This document shows positions 24,352-33,573 of a stretch of DNA of 64,000 nt, piece after piece (position 1 is the stretch's first letter; every line of letters begins with the position of its first letter). The notes beneath the pieces are model-generated. The model was not told the origin of the DNA and searched no databases. It worked only from the letters and a program-made list of their open reading frames with translations. Made by a program: the position numbers and the translations under genes. Source of the DNA: Glutamicibacter soli (GTDB lineage: Bacteria; Actinomycetota; Actinomycetes; Actinomycetales; Micrococcaceae); contig NZ_POAF01000005.1 of NCBI RefSeq assembly GCF_003309065.1, positions 62,001 to 126,000 of the forward strand, given 5' to 3'.

Positions 24352-25619
24352 GATGCCCTCTGTTCTTCCTGCTCAGTGCCACGCGGCATGCTCAACTGTA
24401 CTTCGGTGCCGTCCTGGCCGCTGCGGATGCGCGCGGCCCCGCCGGCGCGTTCCATGCGCCCGAGGATGGATTCGCGCACCCCGTGCCGGTCCTCGGGGAT
24501 CGAGCCGAGGTCGAACCCGGCGCCGCGGTCGCGGATGAACACCTCGACCTGCGCCGGCGAGCATTCGACATATACCGAGATCTTGCCCTCGGCGTGCTTC
24601 GCGGCGTTCATCATGGCTTCCCGGCTGGCGGCCACCAGCGCCTGCTGCCCGGCGAACCCCTGGCCGTTGCCCACGGCCACCACGTCGATGTCGCGCAGCA
24701 TCAGCTGCTCGATGCTCTCCGCCTCGTTCTGGATCTCGACCACCACGTCTTCGGCGTCCAGGTGCTGTTCCCCGTAGAGCCACTGGCGCAGCTCGCGCTC
24801 CTGCACCCTGGCCAGGGTCCGCACCGCGGCCGGCTCCTCGCTGCGCTTCTGGATCACCGCGAGGGTCTGCAGCACCGAGTCGTGCAGGTGCGCGGCGAAT
24901 TCCGCGCGCTGCGCGGTGGCCTGCCGGTTGCTGCGCTCGGCCAGGTAGTCGCGCCAAAGCTTCGCGCCCCAGGGCAGCAGCACCACCACGGCGCCGGCGA
25001 TGATCGCCAGGGCCGCCCAGAACCCGCCCAGCAGGTCAGCCACCGCCACGGTGCCGCTGAGGATGGCCAGCAGCCCGCCGACCACCAGCACCAGGCCCAG
25101 GGCCAGCCGGATGACCAGGGTGGCGTTGATCTTGCGGTCCGGCTGCACCGCGCTGCGGTCGATCTGCATCCAGGCCAGCAGGATGCCGCCGAGGATGCCG
25201 ATCACCGGCCAGATCAGGTCCCAGCGGAAGTTCCAGCCTGCCCATTGGCCCAGGGCGAGGACCGCCAGCGCGAGCAGGCCCGCACCGATCAGCGCGTCCC
25301 GCCAGCGGCTCAGCGACACCGCGTTCTCCCGGCCGCTGAACAGGCCCTGTTGCACACGGGCCATCTCCTCGGCCAGGGTGCGGTTCTTGGCGCCCCAGGA
25401 ACGCAACTCGTCGGCCTGGGTTTCGTCCGCGCTGGGGGTGAAGACCCAGAGCCACCCGTACAGCAGCAAGCCCACGCCGCCCAGCGCGCTGAGCGCCAGG
25501 AATGCCAGGCGCACATAGCTGACCGGGACGTTCAGGTGCTCGGCCAGTCCCCCGCAGACGCCGGCAATGAACCGGTTCTCGCTGCGCACGATGAATTTTC
25601 GCTGTTCAGGGGTTGCCAT
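24348..25619 (-). CDS. PspC-domain sensor histidine kinase
   Basis: 423 residues. An N-terminal PspC domain (about 8-65, FIAGVCGGLAEHLNVP) is followed by membrane helices to about 225. A HisKA_3-type dimerisation segment has its phospho-accepting His in FAAHLHDSVLQTLAV (about 247), and an HATPase_c domain follows (NAAKHAEG N-box, DRGAGFDL and HGVRESILGRM G-boxes). Fused PspC kinases of this kind probably sense membrane stress. Forms a two-gene operon with the downstream regulator and is divergent from the PspC operon at 25746. Confidence 0.93.
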   Translation of the reverse strand: MATPEQRKFIVRSENRFIAGVCGGLAEHLNVPVSYVRLAFLALSALGGVGLLLYGWLWVFTPSADETQADELRSWGAKNRTLAEEMARVQQGLFSGRENAVSLSRWRDALIGAGLLALAVLALGQWAGWNFRWDLIWPVIGILGGILLAWMQIDRSAVQPDRKINATLVIRLALGLVLVVGGLLAILSGTVAVADLLGGFWAALAIIAGAVVVLLPWGAKLWRDYLAERSNRQATAQRAEFAAHLHDSVLQTLAVIQKRSEEPAAVRTLARVQERELRQWLYGEQHLDAEDVVVEIQNEAESIEQLMLRDIDVVAVGNGQGFAGQQALVAASREAMMNAAKHAEGKISVYVECSPAQVEVFIRDRGAGFDLGSIPEDRHGVRESILGRMERAGGAARIRSGQDGTEVQLSMPRGTEQEEQRAS

Positions 25620-25745
25620 GCTTCTAAGTCAAGCATGGAATCGCCGGGTTCCGCCGCGTTCTGGGCACAACCGGGGGCACCCCTAGGGACAAATCAGGGT
25701 AGCCCCTCATAGCGGGTACGGCTCCCTCTGCACCAGAATTGAAGC

Positions 25746-27167
25746 ATGAGGAACCAGAGCCCGGGCCATGAAGACAAATTCTTCGCCCAGATGCGCAAGC
25801 TGAAGATCGTCCGCCAGGAATCCAAATGGATCGGTGGCGTCGCCGCGGGCATCGCCGAGCGCTTCGGCATCGACGTGGTGCTGGTGCGCGGCGTGCTGGT
25901 GGCCCTGAGCATCCTCGGCGGCGTGGGACTGGTGCTCTACGGCATCGCCTGGGCGCTGTTGCCGGACACCGAGGACCGGATCCACCTGGAACGCGCCATC
26001 AACAAGGAATGGACCAGCGGCATGACCGGCGCGCTCATTACCGTGGTGCTCGGTATCTTCCCCGCTCCCTGGTTCCTGGACTCGCTGGCCCCGATCCTGT
26101 GGCCCATCGCCATCGTCGCGGCCATCGTCTTCCTGATCTTCAAGCGCCGCAACACCAAATACGACGGCTCGCGGCCCGGCGCTACCTACCGCCCGGCCCC
26201 GGAGGATTCATCACCTGCCGGGACCACGCAACACACGGCCCAGGGCTCAGGGGAAACCCTGACCGGCACCGTGGTTGAAAAAACCTGGCGTTCGGAAAAC
26301 ACGTCTTTCAGCGCGCAGGCAAGTGTTCCGGGGCATGAACCTGCCGGCGCCGATCAGTTCGACTTCACGCAGACATCCACTTCGGCTTCTGAGGAGCACA
26401 CCATGGAATCTGAGAAACCGGGTCCCTCCGGACCGCAGGAGGGCTCGGCCTCCACCTCGCGGCCGGACGCGGACTACACCACCCCGTTCGAGCACCAGGC
26501 CTACCCGCCGCGGCCCAACCCGTCGAAGCAGGCCAAGGAAGCCCGCCGGGCGCGGCTGGCCCCTCCGGTACCGGGTTGGATCGCCACCACCATCGTGGGC
26601 CTGACTGTCCTGGTGATCGCCGCGGTGCTCAGCATCGACTACCTGAACGTCGTGGAGCTGCCCGGCAACGGCTGGTCCGTCGCCCTGGCCTGCGGGCTGC
26701 TTCTGGTGGGTCTGAGCCTGATCCTCATCTCCGCCACCAAGCGCACCAGCGGGGGCCTGCTGGGGCTGGCCATTCCGCTGCTGGTGCTGACCGTCATCTT
26801 CGGCGGAAGCAACCTCGCGTCGGGCCACCAGTCGATGGTGCATACCGATGGTTCGGACCATTCGTACAGCGCCGTCTTCAGCAACTCAACCCTGGACCTG
26901 ACCGACAAGCAGGACATCACCTCGGATACCACCGTTGACGTCTCCTCGGTCTTCTCCAAGCTGGAACTGAAACTCCCTGACAATGTTCCGGTCAAGATCA
27001 AGAGCGACGGGGTCTTCATCTCGGACCTCGAGGGCCAGCTGCCCCAGGACTTGCGCCAGCTGCCGGCCGACGCACCGACCCTCACCGTGGACATCGACGG
27101 AGTGTTCTCCAGCTTCGAGTCAACGGTATCCACCGGCCCCGGCAACGCCACCAATCCGCAGTTCTAA
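25746..27167 (+). CDS. PspC-domain membrane protein with LiaF-like C-terminus
   Basis: 473 residues. PspC domain at about 18-75 (WIGGVAAGIAERFGID), further helices to about 140, a Pro/Ser/Thr-rich linker (150-265), three more helices (275-350), then a beta-rich soluble tail (370-473) resembling the LiaF/YvqF C-terminal domain. It probably works with the divergent sensor kinase, as an accessory or target. CAGAAT six bases before the ATG suggests a leaderless transcript. First gene of a three-gene operon. Confidence 0.85.
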   Translation: MRNQSPGHEDKFFAQMRKLKIVRQESKWIGGVAAGIAERFGIDVVLVRGVLVALSILGGVGLVLYGIAWALLPDTEDRIHLERAINKEWTSGMTGALITVVLGIFPAPWFLDSLAPILWPIAIVAAIVFLIFKRRNTKYDGSRPGATYRPAPEDSSPAGTTQHTAQGSGETLTGTVVEKTWRSENTSFSAQASVPGHEPAGADQFDFTQTSTSASEEHTMESEKPGPSGPQEGSASTSRPDADYTTPFEHQAYPPRPNPSKQAKEARRARLAPPVPGWIATTIVGLTVLVIAAVLSIDYLNVVELPGNGWSVALACGLLLVGLSLILISATKRTSGGLLGLAIPLLVLTVIFGGSNLASGHQSMVHTDGSDHSYSAVFSNSTLDLTDKQDITSDTTVDVSSVFSKLELKLPDNVPVKIKSDGVFISDLEGQLPQDLRQLPADAPTLTVDIDGVFSSFESTVSTGPGNATNPQF

Positions 27168-27178
27168 GGAATGGACAC

Positions 27179-27427
27179 ATGAATTCCAAACCAACCCGGG
27201 AGACCAAGTTCCCCACCGGAACCCTGGTCTTCGGACTCATTCTCGTTGTGGTCGCCGTGGTCTCGCTGAGCAACACGATCTTCGACTGGACGCTGGACAC
27301 CCCGCTGTTCTTCATCTCGCTGATCGCCCTGGCAGGTATCGTGATGATCGTTTCCGGCATCGCTTCAGCCATGAAGCGCGGCAACCGCGATGACGAGCTT
27401 CCACCCCCTGCCAACCCCAACTACTAG
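27179..27427 (+). CDS. Small two-helix membrane protein in the PspC operon
   Basis: 82 residues, two hydrophobic segments (LVFGLILVVVAVVSL, about 16-30; LFFISLIALAGIVMIVSGIA, about 43-62), basic/acidic C-terminus. RBS AAGGA upstream, 11 bases after the previous stop. No domain recognised; position suggests a part in the same envelope response. Confidence 0.8.
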   Translation: MNSKPTRETKFPTGTLVFGLILVVVAVVSLSNTIFDWTLDTPLFFISLIALAGIVMIVSGIASAMKRGNRDDELPPPANPNY

Positions 27428-27457
27428 TCTTCCAACCCGAAAACCAGGAGCCCGAAC

Positions 27458-27700
27458 ATGGACAAGTTCTTCAACTCGATCCGATCAATCCCGCTGCGCC
27501 GCGGCCCGGCCCGCATGGCCGGCGGCGTAGCCGGCGGACTGGCCGACAAGTTCGGCTGGGATGTCACCATCGTGCGCATCATCATGCTGGTCTCGTTCCT
27601 GCTGCCGGTGCTCGGCATCGGCGCCTACATCGTGGCCTGGCTGCTCATCCCGGCCCAGGACGACAGCATCATCCTGCAGAAATGGCTCAGGAAGTTCTAG
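27458..27700 (+). CDS. Small PspC-domain protein
   Basis: 80 residues, essentially a lone PspC domain: RMAGGVAGGLADKFGWDVT then a membrane helix (IVRIIMLVSFLLPVLGIGAY) and WLLIPAQ. Third gene of the operon; RBS CCAGGAG. Confidence 0.9.
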   Translation: MDKFFNSIRSIPLRRGPARMAGGVAGGLADKFGWDVTIVRIIMLVSFLLPVLGIGAYIVAWLLIPAQDDSIILQKWLRKF

Positions 27701-27731
27701 CCGGCACCGCCTGAGGCGGCGCAGCAACCCG

Positions 27732-27771
27732 GGGCGTGTTTGCGGATCTCCCATGGTCCGCAAACTCGCCC
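27732..27771 (+). terminator. Terminator after the PspC operon
   Basis: Stem GGGCG-t-GTTTGCGGA / TCCGCAAAC-t-CGCCC with a 10-base loop, 32 bases after the last stop; followed by TTGTGGG, so the U-tract is weak. Confidence 0.65.
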
Positions 27772-27940
27772 TTGTGGGCTTAAGCACGTAGACTATTTTT
27801 CAAACTCGATGCTCAATGGCGCGCGGATATCGAATGACATCCAGATGGATTGCCTGCAGCGCTGCCCCACGGGGCAAGCGATTTTCCCGTCCCCCACGCA
27901 CCGCCGCAGGTTATGTCCCATCATGACCAAGTGAGGGTAA

Positions 27941-28969
27941 ATGCGCATTGGAATCATGACCTCGGGCGGCGACTGCCCGGGCCTGAACGCAGTGATCCGC
28001 GGTGCCGTGCTCAACGGCATCAAGAGCTACGACCATGAATTCGTCGGCTTCCGCGACGGCTGGCGCGGAGTGAAGGAAGGCGACTTCTTCGAGCTGCCGC
28101 GCACCGCGGTGCGCGGCATCTCCAAGCAGGGCGGCACCATTCTGGGCACTTCCCGCACCAACGCCTTCGAAGGCGAAAACGGCGGACCGCAGAACATCGC
28201 CGCAGTGCTCAAGGACAACGGCGTGGACGCGCTGATCGCCATCGGCGGCGAGGGCACCCTCGCCGGCGCGCAGCGATTGTGCGAGGCCGGGCTGCCGATC
28301 GTGGGCGTGCCCAAGACCATCGACAATGACCTGGACGCCACCGACTACACCTTCGGCTTCGACACCGCGAACCAGATCGCCGTGGAGGCCATCGACCGAC
28401 TGCGCACCACCGGCGATTCCCATCACCGCTGCATGGTCGCCGAGGTGATGGGCCGGCACGTGGGCTGGATCGCGCTGCATGCGGGCATGGCCTCCGGCGC
28501 CCACGCCATCCTGATCCCCGAGGTCTCCACCACCATGGAGCAGATCTGCCAGTGGGTCAACGAGGCCCACGACCGCGGCCGCGCGCCGCTGATCGTCGTC
28601 GCCGAGGGCTTCGTGCCCGAAGGCATGGAAGAGGCTTTCTCCGTGCGCGGCCTTGACACCTTCGGCCGCGCCAGGCTGGGCGGCATCGGCGAGATGCTCG
28701 CCCCGCTGATCGAGGAGCGCACCGGCATCGAGACCCGCGCCACCGTGCTGGGCCACATCCAGCGCGGCGGGGTGCCCACCGCCTTCGACCGGGTGCTGGC
28801 CACCCGGCTGGGCATGGCCTCGGTGGATTCGGTCGTCGACGGGGCGTGGGGCACCATGGTGGCGCTGCACGGAACCAAGATCAACCGCGTGCCGATGCGC
28901 GCGGCCCTGAACAACCTCAAGCGGGTGCCGATGGAGCGCTACAACGAGGCGAAGATCCTCTTCGGCTGA
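27941..28969 (+). CDS. pfkA: 6-phosphofructokinase
   Basis: Glycolytic kinase, 342 residues. TSGGDCPGLNAVIRG at the N-terminus, IGGEGTLAGA (about 101-110) and VPKTIDNDLDATDYTFGFD (about 123-141) define the active site. In the position that separates ATP from pyrophosphate enzymes the first motif has Gly (GGEGT), with Lys in PKTIDND. This combination is that of actinobacterial ATP-dependent group III enzymes, so ATP is the likely donor. Monocistronic; AT-rich upstream region. Confidence 0.95.
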   Translation: MRIGIMTSGGDCPGLNAVIRGAVLNGIKSYDHEFVGFRDGWRGVKEGDFFELPRTAVRGISKQGGTILGTSRTNAFEGENGGPQNIAAVLKDNGVDALIAIGGEGTLAGAQRLCEAGLPIVGVPKTIDNDLDATDYTFGFDTANQIAVEAIDRLRTTGDSHHRCMVAEVMGRHVGWIALHAGMASGAHAILIPEVSTTMEQICQWVNEAHDRGRAPLIVVAEGFVPEGMEEAFSVRGLDTFGRARLGGIGEMLAPLIEERTGIETRATVLGHIQRGGVPTAFDRVLATRLGMASVDSVVDGAWGTMVALHGTKINRVPMRAALNNLKRVPMERYNEAKILFG

Positions 28970-28998
28970 CCCGTCGCGCCTGCAACGTCTTAAACGAC

Positions 28999-29038
28999 GC
29001 ACGAGCCGTGGAGTCCCTGAAGACTTCACGGCTCGTGC
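28999..29038 (+). terminator. Terminator between pfkA and ygfZ
   Basis: 12-bp stem GCACGAGCCGTG / CACGGCTCGTGC, 16-base loop, followed by TGTTTCG; lies between convergent genes. Confidence 0.8.
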
Positions 29039-29053
29039 TGTTTCGCCGGCCTC

Positions 29054-30136
29054 CTATTTGGCGGGCGGCGTGCGCAGGAATCCGGTGAACCGCCCGGCCA
29101 CCTGTCCGGCGTCCGGGGTCACGATGACTTCTTGGCTGGCGGGGTAGACGCTGTCTCCGTCCACCACGCTGAGCACTTCGCCGGGGTCCACGTTGCGCTT
29201 GATGACGCCCAGCGCAATCGGCCCTGCTTCGTAGTGCAGCGCCGCGGAGGTCACCTTGCCGACAACCCGGTCGCCGAGCTTGATCTCGGCCCCCGAAGCC
29301 GGCAGCGTGTGCATGGAGCCGTCCAGATCCAGGAACACGATGCGGCGCGGCGGGTGCCCGATGTTGTGCACGCGGGCTACTGTTTCCTGGCCCTTGTAGC
29401 AGCCCTTGTTCAGGTGCACCGAGGTGCGCAGCCAGTCCAGCTCATGCGGGATCGTCTTGTCGTCGATCTCCGCCCCGAAGCGCGGCTCCCAGGCGGCGAT
29501 GCGCAGGGCCTCCACCGACATCATGCCAGCCAGCTGCTCCTCGCCCACCGCCTCGCCGAGCTTCTCCAGCTCGATGACGTGCAGCAGCCACGGGCGCTCG
29601 GCGCCCGGGTGCTCGTCCCGCGAGTAGGCCCAGCCGCCCTCGGTGACTCCAGGCCACGGATCGGTCCAGACCAGCTCGCCTGCGGTGGGAATGCGGCGGG
29701 TGGCCGCGAGCACTCCGTGGGTGGCGGACAGGTCGTTGACCTCGACGCGGAGCATGAAGCGCATGGAGTTCAAGAACTCCTGGAGCGCCGGTCCACTGCC
29801 GGGCTCGACGATCAGCAGCAGGCGCTCCTGATCGACCAGCACCTTCATCTCATGCTCGATGCGCCCCTGGATGGAGAGCAGCAGCGCCTGGCTGCTGTCT
29901 CCCGGCTTGAGCGCGGTGGTCTGCTGGGTGCTCAGGGTGTTCAGCCAGCTCTGACGATCGACTCCGGTGATTTCCAGGACGTCGAAATGCGACAGGTCGG
30001 CGATGGCTTCGCCCTCGAACAATCGTCGGGCTTCGCGGGTCGGCGCACCGTAGTGCGCGGCAACCCCTGCGTCCACTCCCCCGGCTTCCACGGCGCCATC
30101 GCGCTGCAGCAGCTGGGAACGATAAGTTTCAGTCAT
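29054..30136 (-). CDS. ygfZ: Folate-binding protein YgfZ
   Basis: 360-residue GcvT-like protein. The signature KGCYKGQETVARVHN (about 238-252), with the essential Cys, is intact. YgfZ uses tetrahydrofolate to support assembly or repair of iron-sulfur enzymes. Starts two bases after the stop of the upstream nitrobindin-like gene, so the two are coupled. This pairing is common in Actinobacteria. Confidence 0.93.
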   Translation of the reverse strand: MTETYRSQLLQRDGAVEAGGVDAGVAAHYGAPTREARRLFEGEAIADLSHFDVLEITGVDRQSWLNTLSTQQTTALKPGDSSQALLLSIQGRIEHEMKVLVDQERLLLIVEPGSGPALQEFLNSMRFMLRVEVNDLSATHGVLAATRRIPTAGELVWTDPWPGVTEGGWAYSRDEHPGAERPWLLHVIELEKLGEAVGEEQLAGMMSVEALRIAAWEPRFGAEIDDKTIPHELDWLRTSVHLNKGCYKGQETVARVHNIGHPPRRIVFLDLDGSMHTLPASGAEIKLGDRVVGKVTSAALHYEAGPIALGVIKRNVDPGEVLSVVDGDSVYPASQEVIVTPDAGQVAGRFTGFLRTPPAK

Positions 30137-30138
30137 GG

Positions 30139-30753
30139 CTACTTCGTTGATTCGTCCGCGGCAACACGCTTCAGCGCGGCTGATGCATGGGCTTTGAGTT
30201 CCAGATTCCCCATGGACACGTCCCAGCGCCAGAACAGTTCGCCGTTGACCAACCCGTAGATGCGGGTTGAGGAGGCGTAATGCTTGGCGTTCTTGCTGCG
30301 CAGCAGCCCTTCGGTGGCCAGCTGGACACGCGGACCATCGATCAGGCCGTAGTACAGTTCCGAGATGCCGCCGGGCTGCACGATATGCGCCTGGATCTTG
30401 AATCCGTCCTTGGTGTGCAGCTGCTGCACGTCATCCGCCGAACGCAGCACCGGGAACACGTCGCCCGGAATCATGCCGGGACCGGCATCGGCTTCGAGCT
30501 GCTCACGATCCAGGGACCAGAAACCGGTCTCCACGGTAAGCAGACGCAATTTGTTGCCCTCGGCGTCGGCGAGCCAGGATTCGCTGCGGTATTCGAGGTA
30601 GGGGCCGCCGACGTCGCTGAAGGTGGCCTGCTGCCAGAAATATTCGTCCTCGGCTTCGCCTTCTCCAAGGCGCCCCATGCCTTCCCAGGTTCCAATGAGC
30701 CAGGCGAAAGGCACGAGTTCCGGGGTGAGGTCAGTCGGTAGGGCAAATGCCAT
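30139..30753 (-). CDS. Nitrobindin-like (FABP/THAP4 family) protein
   Basis: 204 residues, ten-stranded beta-barrel family with the N-terminal LIGTWEGMGRL motif (GxWxGxG) and C-terminal ALKRV. Actinobacterial members bind heme b and scavenge or isomerise reactive nitrogen species. The ATG at 30753 (MAFALPTD) follows AAGGAG at 10 bases; an upstream in-frame ATG lacks a ribosome-binding site. Operon with ygfZ. Confidence 0.9.
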   Translation of the reverse strand: MAFALPTDLTPELVPFAWLIGTWEGMGRLGEGEAEDEYFWQQATFSDVGGPYLEYRSESWLADAEGNKLRLLTVETGFWSLDREQLEADAGPGMIPGDVFPVLRSADDVQQLHTKDGFKIQAHIVQPGGISELYYGLIDGPRVQLATEGLLRSKNAKHYASSTRIYGLVNGELFWRWDVSMGNLELKAHASAALKRVAADESTK

Positions 30754-30786
30754 GGACCACTCGCTCCTTAGTCGTTGGTGAAACAA

Positions 30787-30818
30787 AAACAGCGCACACG
30801 CTATTGTGTGCGCTGTTT
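30787..30818 (-). terminator. Terminator between the 39-residue gene and the nitrobindin-like gene
   Basis: Stem AAACAGCGCACAC / GTGTGCGCTGTTT with a 6-base loop. It lies two bases after the short gene's stop codon; on the minus strand the AAACA arm is followed by GTTTTTGTTTC. Confidence 0.85.
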
Positions 30819-30819
30819 G

Positions 30820-30939
30820 CTACTTCTGGCCCTGGAAAAGACGCTTGACGACCAGTCCGGCGAAGCCCGCCATTCCCAGTCCGGCGATGACCACGAGAGC
30901 CTGGAAGAAAATTTCGAGTGCAAGGAAGTTATCATTCAT
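30820..30939 (-). CDS. 39-residue single-helix membrane peptide
   Basis: ATG at 30939 to TAG at 30820. The product has a short acidic N-terminus (MNDNFLALEI), one hydrophobic helix (LVVIAGLGMAGFAGLVV, about 15-31) and a basic tail VKRLFQGQK, so it would sit in the membrane with the tail in the cytosol. A dedicated terminator begins just after the stop, which supports a real short gene. No family recognised. Confidence 0.65.
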   Translation of the reverse strand: MNDNFLALEIFFQALVVIAGLGMAGFAGLVVKRLFQGQK

Positions 30940-31022
30940 GGCTTCATCTTAGCGCGAGCTTTGCATGAACCGCGACCTGCGTGACGCAGCCCGGGCTTCG
31001 GTGCTGCCACCGGTGCGATCCG

Positions 31023-31763
31023 CTAGCTGAAAACCATCAAATCCAGGGCGTACCAGCTGGCGGCGCCGCTGAGCAGGACGATCCCGCTGGACAGGCCCAG
31101 CACGCCGGTCAGGTTCCGCACGCTGCGCGTGGACAGCGCCAGGGCGCGCAGGGCGCTGACCAGGATTCCCGCCAGCAGGCCCAGCACCACGCCTTCAACA
31201 ATGTGCATCCCCAGCGGCAGCGCGGTGGCGATGGCGCCGAGCACCAGCGATACCAGCGGCGCCAGGAACATGGTGATGCGGTTGGGCAACCGCGTCATCG
31301 CCACGAGGCCGGCCCCGGCCAGCCCGATGACGGTGACCAGGGTCAGCGCGAACCCGAAGTTCACGGTTCCGGCGGCGGCCCATGCCGAACCGAGAACCGC
31401 CATGACCACGCCGGTGATGCCGCTGACCGTGCCGGCCATGCGGCCCTCGGCTTCGGCCCCGCGCAGCACCTGGCTGATGAACACCAGAAGCACGCCCACC
31501 GCGATGACTTCGACGCCATGGGACATCGGCGACACGCCCGGCATGAACAGCACCGCCGCGGTCGAGGCGAGCGAGCACACGGCAAGGATGACCGTCAGCG
31601 GCCATGGCGCTTCAGCGCGGATCAGCCGGGGCCAGGTGTAGGCGAACGCGAGCTGCAATATGACCGCGACAGCGCCCATCGCCCATTCGACGGAGTGAAG
31701 GCTGGCCGCTCCCAGGAGCAGGGCCGAAGCCAGCAGACCGCTTATTAATACCTTGATCCTCAA
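31023..31763 (-). CDS. Integral membrane protein of unknown function
   Basis: 246 residues with about seven to eight hydrophobic helices evenly spaced and few charged residues. Starts at a TTG (RIKVLISGLLASALLLG as first helix). Divergent from glnR. I see no transporter or enzyme motif. Confidence 0.8.
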   Translation of the reverse strand: MRIKVLISGLLASALLLGAASLHSVEWAMGAVAVILQLAFAYTWPRLIRAEAPWPLTVILAVCSLASTAAVLFMPGVSPMSHGVEVIAVGVLLVFISQVLRGAEAEGRMAGTVSGITGVVMAVLGSAWAAAGTVNFGFALTLVTVIGLAGAGLVAMTRLPNRITMFLAPLVSLVLGAIATALPLGMHIVEGVVLGLLAGILVSALRALALSTRSVRNLTGVLGLSSGIVLLSGAASWYALDLMVFS

Positions 31764-31890
31764 ACCAGAATTCCTGACGGTAATTTATGCGCACTTGTGA
31801 CTTCACATGCGAGCTTGGACTCTTCCATTCTCTATACTTTGACACGTAAAAACGATTTTCTCGCATCTATCTGGCAGGAGGAAGACCGCT

Positions 31891-32559
31891 GTGGCGAACC
31901 TGCTGCTCCTGACGAACAACGGACAGTCCGAAGCTGAAGTGCTTCCGGCGCTCGAACTACTACTGCATCAGATCCAGTGCCTCCCGGCGCAAACGCAATC
32001 CCTGAGCCAGGTTTCCGAATGCGACGCGGTCATCCTCGATGCCCGCACCGAACTGGTGGCGGCCCGCTCGCTGGCGCAGGTCATCCATTCAACGCTGAAG
32101 CTTCCGCTGCTGCTGGTGGCCAGCGAGGGCGCGCTGAGCATCCTGAACTCCGAATGGCATGCCGCGGACTTCATCCTGCCCACGGCGGTCCCCGCCGAGC
32201 TGGAGGCCCGCATCCGGTTGCTCCTCTCCGCCGTGCCGGAGCCCGCCGCCCCGGCGGAAGAGCCGCAGAACCGCTCCGGGTTGCGCATCGACGAGCTGAG
32301 CTACACCGCGAAGATCGACCAGCGGATCCTGGACCTCACCTATAAGGAATTCGAGCTGCTCAAGTACCTCTCGCAGTTCCCGGGCCGGGTATTCACCCGC
32401 GAGCAGCTGCTGCACGAGGTATGGGGATACGACTACTACGGGGGCACCCGCACCGTGGACGTGCACGTGCGGCGTCTGCGCGCGAAACTGGGCACCGACC
32501 ACGAACAATTGATCGGCACCGTGCGAAATGTCGGCTACCGGTTCCACAACGAGGCCTAA
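31891..32559 (+). CDS. glnR: Orphan OmpR-type regulator GlnR
   Basis: 222 residues. N-terminal receiver-like domain (LLLLTNNGQ..., DAVILDAR) lacks the usual acidic phosphorylation pocket. The C-terminal winged helix (LDLTYKEFELLKYLSQ; RTVDVHVRRLRAKLG; IGTVRNVGYRF) is intact. The sequence matches my recollection of Streptomyces GlnR closely, and glnR is next to mshD in Mycobacterium (Rv0818-Rv0819). GlnR controls nitrogen assimilation genes. GTG start with GGAGGAAG seven bases before; TTGACA at 31841 may be the -35. Confidence 0.88.
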   Translation: MANLLLLTNNGQSEAEVLPALELLLHQIQCLPAQTQSLSQVSECDAVILDARTELVAARSLAQVIHSTLKLPLLLVASEGALSILNSEWHAADFILPTAVPAELEARIRLLLSAVPEPAAPAEEPQNRSGLRIDELSYTAKIDQRILDLTYKEFELLKYLSQFPGRVFTREQLLHEVWGYDYYGGTRTVDVHVRRLRAKLGTDHEQLIGTVRNVGYRFHNEA

Positions 32560-32609
32560 CATGACAGGGCCTCTGGCGGGTCAGGTCATCCAGCGGATAA
32601 CCTGAGAGC

Positions 32610-33566
32610 ATGAACGAGCTGCCCCAGAAAACTGTGTCCATTCAGAAGGTCCTCGGCGAGCTGGAACAGAGTTCGCTGGCCGAGGTCCGAGACCTGGCCG
32701 CCGCCGCGCTGCAGGAGGACGGCAATCCGCCCTTGAGCGACCAGACGCTGGTCGCACTGGGCTCGGAAACCTCCGGCGAGAACGTCATCACGCTGCTGGC
32801 CTCCTCGGGCGAGGGAAGCGAAGCCCAGCTCAGCGGCGTCATCGTCGCGATCGACGACCCGATATCCCGGCGCTGGATCGTCGAACTGGTGGTCCACCCC
32901 CAGTTCCGCAACCACGGCATCGGCCGCCAGCTGCTGCAGAGGCTGGGCGAACAGCTGGATCTGAGCCAGATCCTGACCTGGGCGCACGGCGACCACGCAG
33001 CGGCCCGCAAGCTGGCCGATTCGATCGGCCTGTCGCGCAACCGCGAGCTGTACCGGATGCGCCGCGAAGGCACCGACTCTCTGGAAGAGACGCCGCTGCA
33101 GCGCGGGCTGACGCTGCGCAGCTTCCGCGTCGGCGAGGACGAGTCGGCCTGGCTTGAAGCCAATGCCAAGTCCTTCGCGCACCATCCGGAACAGGGTTCG
33201 CTGACCCTGTCCGATCTCGATGCGCGCATGAACGAGAACTGGTTCGACCCGCAGGGCTTCTTCTTGGCCTTCGACCCGGAAGACCAGCTCATCGCCTACC
33301 ACTGGACCAAGATCCATCCGGCGGGCGCCGACGACAACCGCCCGATGGGCGAGGTCTACGTGGTCGGAGTGGTTCCCGAGGCGCAGGGCCTGGGCTTGGG
33401 CCGCGCGCTGACTACTGTGGGCATCAACTACCTTCTCGAGCAGGGGGTCGGGTCGGTGCTGCTGTACGTGGACGCCGAGAACGAGGCGGCAGTCAAGCTC
33501 TACCGGTCGCTCGGCTTCACGCTATGGTCCGCAGACATCATGTACGGCCCCGAACAGATAGACTGA
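32610..33566 (+). CDS. mshD: Mycothiol synthase
   Basis: 318 residues: tandem GNAT domains (about 1-145 and 155-318). Acetylates Cys-GlcN-Ins in the last step of mycothiol synthesis. The CoA-binding loop is clear in both halves: HPQFRNHGIGRQLL and VPEAQGLGLGRALTT. The C-terminal ENEAAVKLYRSLGF is typical. TAACCT six bases before the ATG indicates a leaderless mRNA. Confidence 0.93.
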   Translation: MNELPQKTVSIQKVLGELEQSSLAEVRDLAAAALQEDGNPPLSDQTLVALGSETSGENVITLLASSGEGSEAQLSGVIVAIDDPISRRWIVELVVHPQFRNHGIGRQLLQRLGEQLDLSQILTWAHGDHAAARKLADSIGLSRNRELYRMRREGTDSLEETPLQRGLTLRSFRVGEDESAWLEANAKSFAHHPEQGSLTLSDLDARMNENWFDPQGFFLAFDPEDQLIAYHWTKIHPAGADDNRPMGEVYVVGVVPEAQGLGLGRALTTVGINYLLEQGVGSVLLYVDAENEAAVKLYRSLGFTLWSADIMYGPEQID

Positions 33567-33573
33567 TAGCGCA

